A DNA stretch of 64,000 nt from positions 3,903,001 through 3,967,000 of the forward strand of contig NZ_OY761553.1 of assembly GCF_963664735.1 (NCBI RefSeq), read 5' to 3'. The position numbers and the translations under genes were made by a program. Position 1 is the first letter of the stretch; each line of letters begins with the position of its first letter. The DNA is from an uncultured Cohaesibacter sp. Its GTDB lineage: Bacteria > Pseudomonadota > Alphaproteobacteria > Rhizobiales > Cohaesibacteraceae. The notes beneath the pieces are model-generated. The model worked only from the letters and a program-made list of their open reading frames with translations. It made no database searches and had not been told where the DNA came from. This document shows, piece by piece, positions 62,395-64,000 of this stretch.

Positions 62395-64000
62395 CGGCGT
62401 CTCCTGCTCCCATGTCATCTGAGCTTGCATCGTCTATGTCAATCTCGTCCGCTCTAGGGCGAGATTTGGTTTTCCGCACTTTTTTTCGTGGCTGTGAGGT
62501 TGCCTCTTTCATTTCTTCAGGAAGGGAAAGAGACCGCACATGCACATCGCTCTGAGGGAACGGGATTTCGATTTTTGCTTCCTTCATGGCTTTGAAGATG
62601 GCAAAGCGGAGATCGCTTTTTGCCGTGAGTGAATTGTTGACATCCTGCACATAGCAGCGCAGTTCGAAATCCAGTGACGAGGCTCCGAAGTCCATGAAAT
62701 AGACCACTGGAGCGGGATAACTGGTCACATAGTCATTGGCTTCTGCGACCTCAAGCAGGATTTCCCGCACACGATCAGGGTCAGCATCATAGGAAACGCC
62801 GATGGGGACGATAATGCGCCCCATCGATCCGTTGTGCATCCAGTTCATGACCCGGTTCGAGATCAGCTCCGAGTTTGGCACAACCACCGTTGCCCGGTCG
62901 AATGTTTCGATTTTTGTTGCGCGAACCGAGATTTTCCGGATGTAGCCCTGATCCGAGCCAACAACCACCCAGTCGCCGGTTTTGATCGGTCGCTCTACAA
63001 GCAGGATCAGCCCGGAGACGAAGTTGTTGACGATGCTCTGCAGGCCAAAACCAATGCCGACGGACAAGGCGCCTGCAACCAAGGCTATGTTGGAGAGATC
63101 AAGCCCCATATAGGAAAAGGCGATCATCGCCGCGATGATGAAACCGAGATAGCCGAGGCTTGTCTCGATGGAGCTTTTTAGTCCGGCATCAAGATTGGTA
63201 GCAGGAAGCCAGCGTTGCTCGATCCAGCGCTCGACGCTCTTGAGAAGGGCGATGGCGATGATGAAGACCACAAGCGCACCAAGAATGTTGATTGGCGAGA
63301 TGGTCAGGTCACCAAGCTTTACGCTGAATATAGCGTTCTTTAGAGAGGTCAGAAAGTCCGTCGATTCCAAACCCCATGGAGTGAATATGAGCAAAGCAGC
63401 ACTTAGATAGAGAAGCACACGAACAATGCCGTTTAGCAAAACGCCGATTTGGTTGAAAGCGCCAGTTGAAACGCCAAGTGCTTGAGAAAGACGCTTCTTG
63501 GGGCCATTTGCAGCACCAAGATATTCCTGAAGAAAATTGTCGATGAGTGCTGAAAAGATACCCAACAATCCCAGAATGACGAAGAGTCGACCCAGCTGCT
63601 CCGCCACAAAGGCGCCAAGCGAAACATAGCCCAGGATCGGAGCGGCTGCGATAATAAGGCAAACCAGCCAGACCAGCGGCTGAAGAAAGCGCACGAAGCG
63701 TGGCAGAGAGAAGCCGTCCAGTTTTTCCATATCGTCAGAACGGGTTGGGGGCGCTTGATCAATCTGGGTGGAAATGAGCATGCGGAGTCCGATGGTGACG
63801 AAGACAGCAACAAGAATCGCGGCCGTGCCATTGATGAAGATCGTTGTTTCCAGTGGAGCAAACAGAATTTTATCCACTTCATCGAACAAGGTCTCAACCA
63901 TAAAGGTTGCAACCAAGGCCAGAGCAACACTGAAAATCCTGCGCGCATCGCTGGTTTCAATGTTGAGAAGCCGATAGTTGGGCCTTCCCGGGGCCAGAAG
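62378..64000 (-). CDS. MscS-family mechanosensitive channel (C-terminal part)
   Basis: Partial gene: the frame is open to the window edge and continues upstream. About 540 residues are visible. Several transmembrane helices precede an MscS pore region (ALVAGALSVGIGFGLQSIVNNFVSGLILLVERP, about residues 308-340) and the beta domain (KIETFDRATVVVPNSELISNRV). A Lys/Asp-rich tail ends the protein. It opens on hypo-osmotic shock. The long N-terminus suggests a large DUF3772-type member. The stop is TAG at 62378. Confidence 0.9.
   Translation of the reverse strand, partial: LLAPGRPNYRLLNIETSDARRIFSVALALVATFMVETLFDEVDKILFAPLETTIFINGTAAILVAVFVTIGLRMLISTQIDQAPPTRSDDMEKLDGFSLPRFVRFLQPLVWLVCLIIAAAPILGYVSLGAFVAEQLGRLFVILGLLGIFSALIDNFLQEYLGAANGPKKRLSQALGVSTGAFNQIGVLLNGIVRVLLYLSAALLIFTPWGLESTDFLTSLKNAIFSVKLGDLTISPINILGALVVFIIAIALLKSVERWIEQRWLPATNLDAGLKSSIETSLGYLGFIIAAMIAFSYMGLDLSNIALVAGALSVGIGFGLQSIVNNFVSGLILLVERPIKTGDWVVVGSDQGYIRKISVRATKIETFDRATVVVPNSELISNRVMNWMHNGSMGRIIVPIGVSYDADPDRVREILLEVAEANDYVTSYPAPVVYFMDFGASSLDFELRCYVQDVNNSLTAKSDLRFAIFKAMKEAKIEIPFPQSDVHVRSLSLPEEMKEATSQPRKKVRKTKSRPRADEIDIDDASSDDMGAGDADGAEN

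Overview
The window reads as chromosomal DNA of an alphaproteobacterium of the Hyphomicrobiales (Rhizobiales) type. The evidence is a PHB regulator/reductase pair (phaR, phaB), a chorismate mutase-hisC-tyrC cluster, a ChaC/DUF2125 pair, ftsE-ftsX-ydcF-plsC, CpdR, argH-lptM-lysA, a near-complete ethylmalonyl-CoA block (ccrA, ecm, mcd) and an alphaproteobacterial direct-repeat LexA box (GAAC-N7-GAAC). An [FeFe]-hydrogenase is unusual for this group and suggests a facultatively anaerobic, perhaps marine, member such as a Cohaesibacter-like organism; that placement is inference. I saw no prophage, insertion sequence or CRISPR array.

Layout. 1-9 kb: the start of phaR, phaB, a YddG-like exporter, znuCB with a Zur-like box, a lysine-catabolic aldehyde dehydrogenase divergent from an Lrp-type regulator, glyoxalase II and a methyltransferase. 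8.5-13.7 kb: metX-metW and the chorismate mutase-hisC-tyrC operon. 13.7-21.8 kb: DUF2125, ChaC, a small unknown gene under a LexA box, plsC, ydcF, ftsX, ftsE, a zinc-ribbon membrane protein with nine tandem 19-residue repeats, and hpt. 22-26.7 kb: cpdR, argH-lptM-lysA, tlpA and a YjfB-like small protein. 26.8-40.4 kb: fatty-acid/C2 metabolism (3-hydroxybutyryl-CoA dehydrogenase, etfBA, cobalamin adenosyltransferase, mcd, ccrA, ecm) mixed with a rhomboid protease, a PagL-like deacylase and transporters. 40.5-46.9 kb: a soluble hybrid histidine kinase, an AEC carrier, gluQRS, an AlkA-type glycosylase, dsbB, a YqaA protein, tRNA-Leu(CAA) and hutD. 47-57.2 kb: an accessory-looking redox block with two Fe-S MinD-type ATPases, a NifX-like protein, a glycerophosphodiesterase, an [FeFe]-hydrogenase with an NAD(P)H-linked NuoF/GltD fusion, and an ABC importer. 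57.3-64 kb: an M20 amidohydrolase, a D,D-carboxypeptidase, TusA, an acetyltransferase, a CAP-domain lipoprotein and a partial MscS channel.

How it works together. CcrA, Ecm and Mcd supply three diagnostic steps of the ethylmalonyl-CoA pathway for C2 assimilation. Mcd would pass electrons to EtfAB, Ecm needs the adenosylcobalamin that PduO makes, and PhaB and the 3-hydroxybutyryl-CoA dehydrogenase connect the pathway to the PHB pool. The most unusual system is the hydrogenase block. A prototypical H-cluster subunit is paired with a diaphorase that has the NuoF cluster domain but no NuoF FMN domain, and whose electron input is a GltD-like FAD/NAD(P)H module. A NifX/MinD/MinD triad of the kind common in strict anaerobes lies 1.2 kb away on the same strand. 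The HydE/F/G maturases are not in this window.
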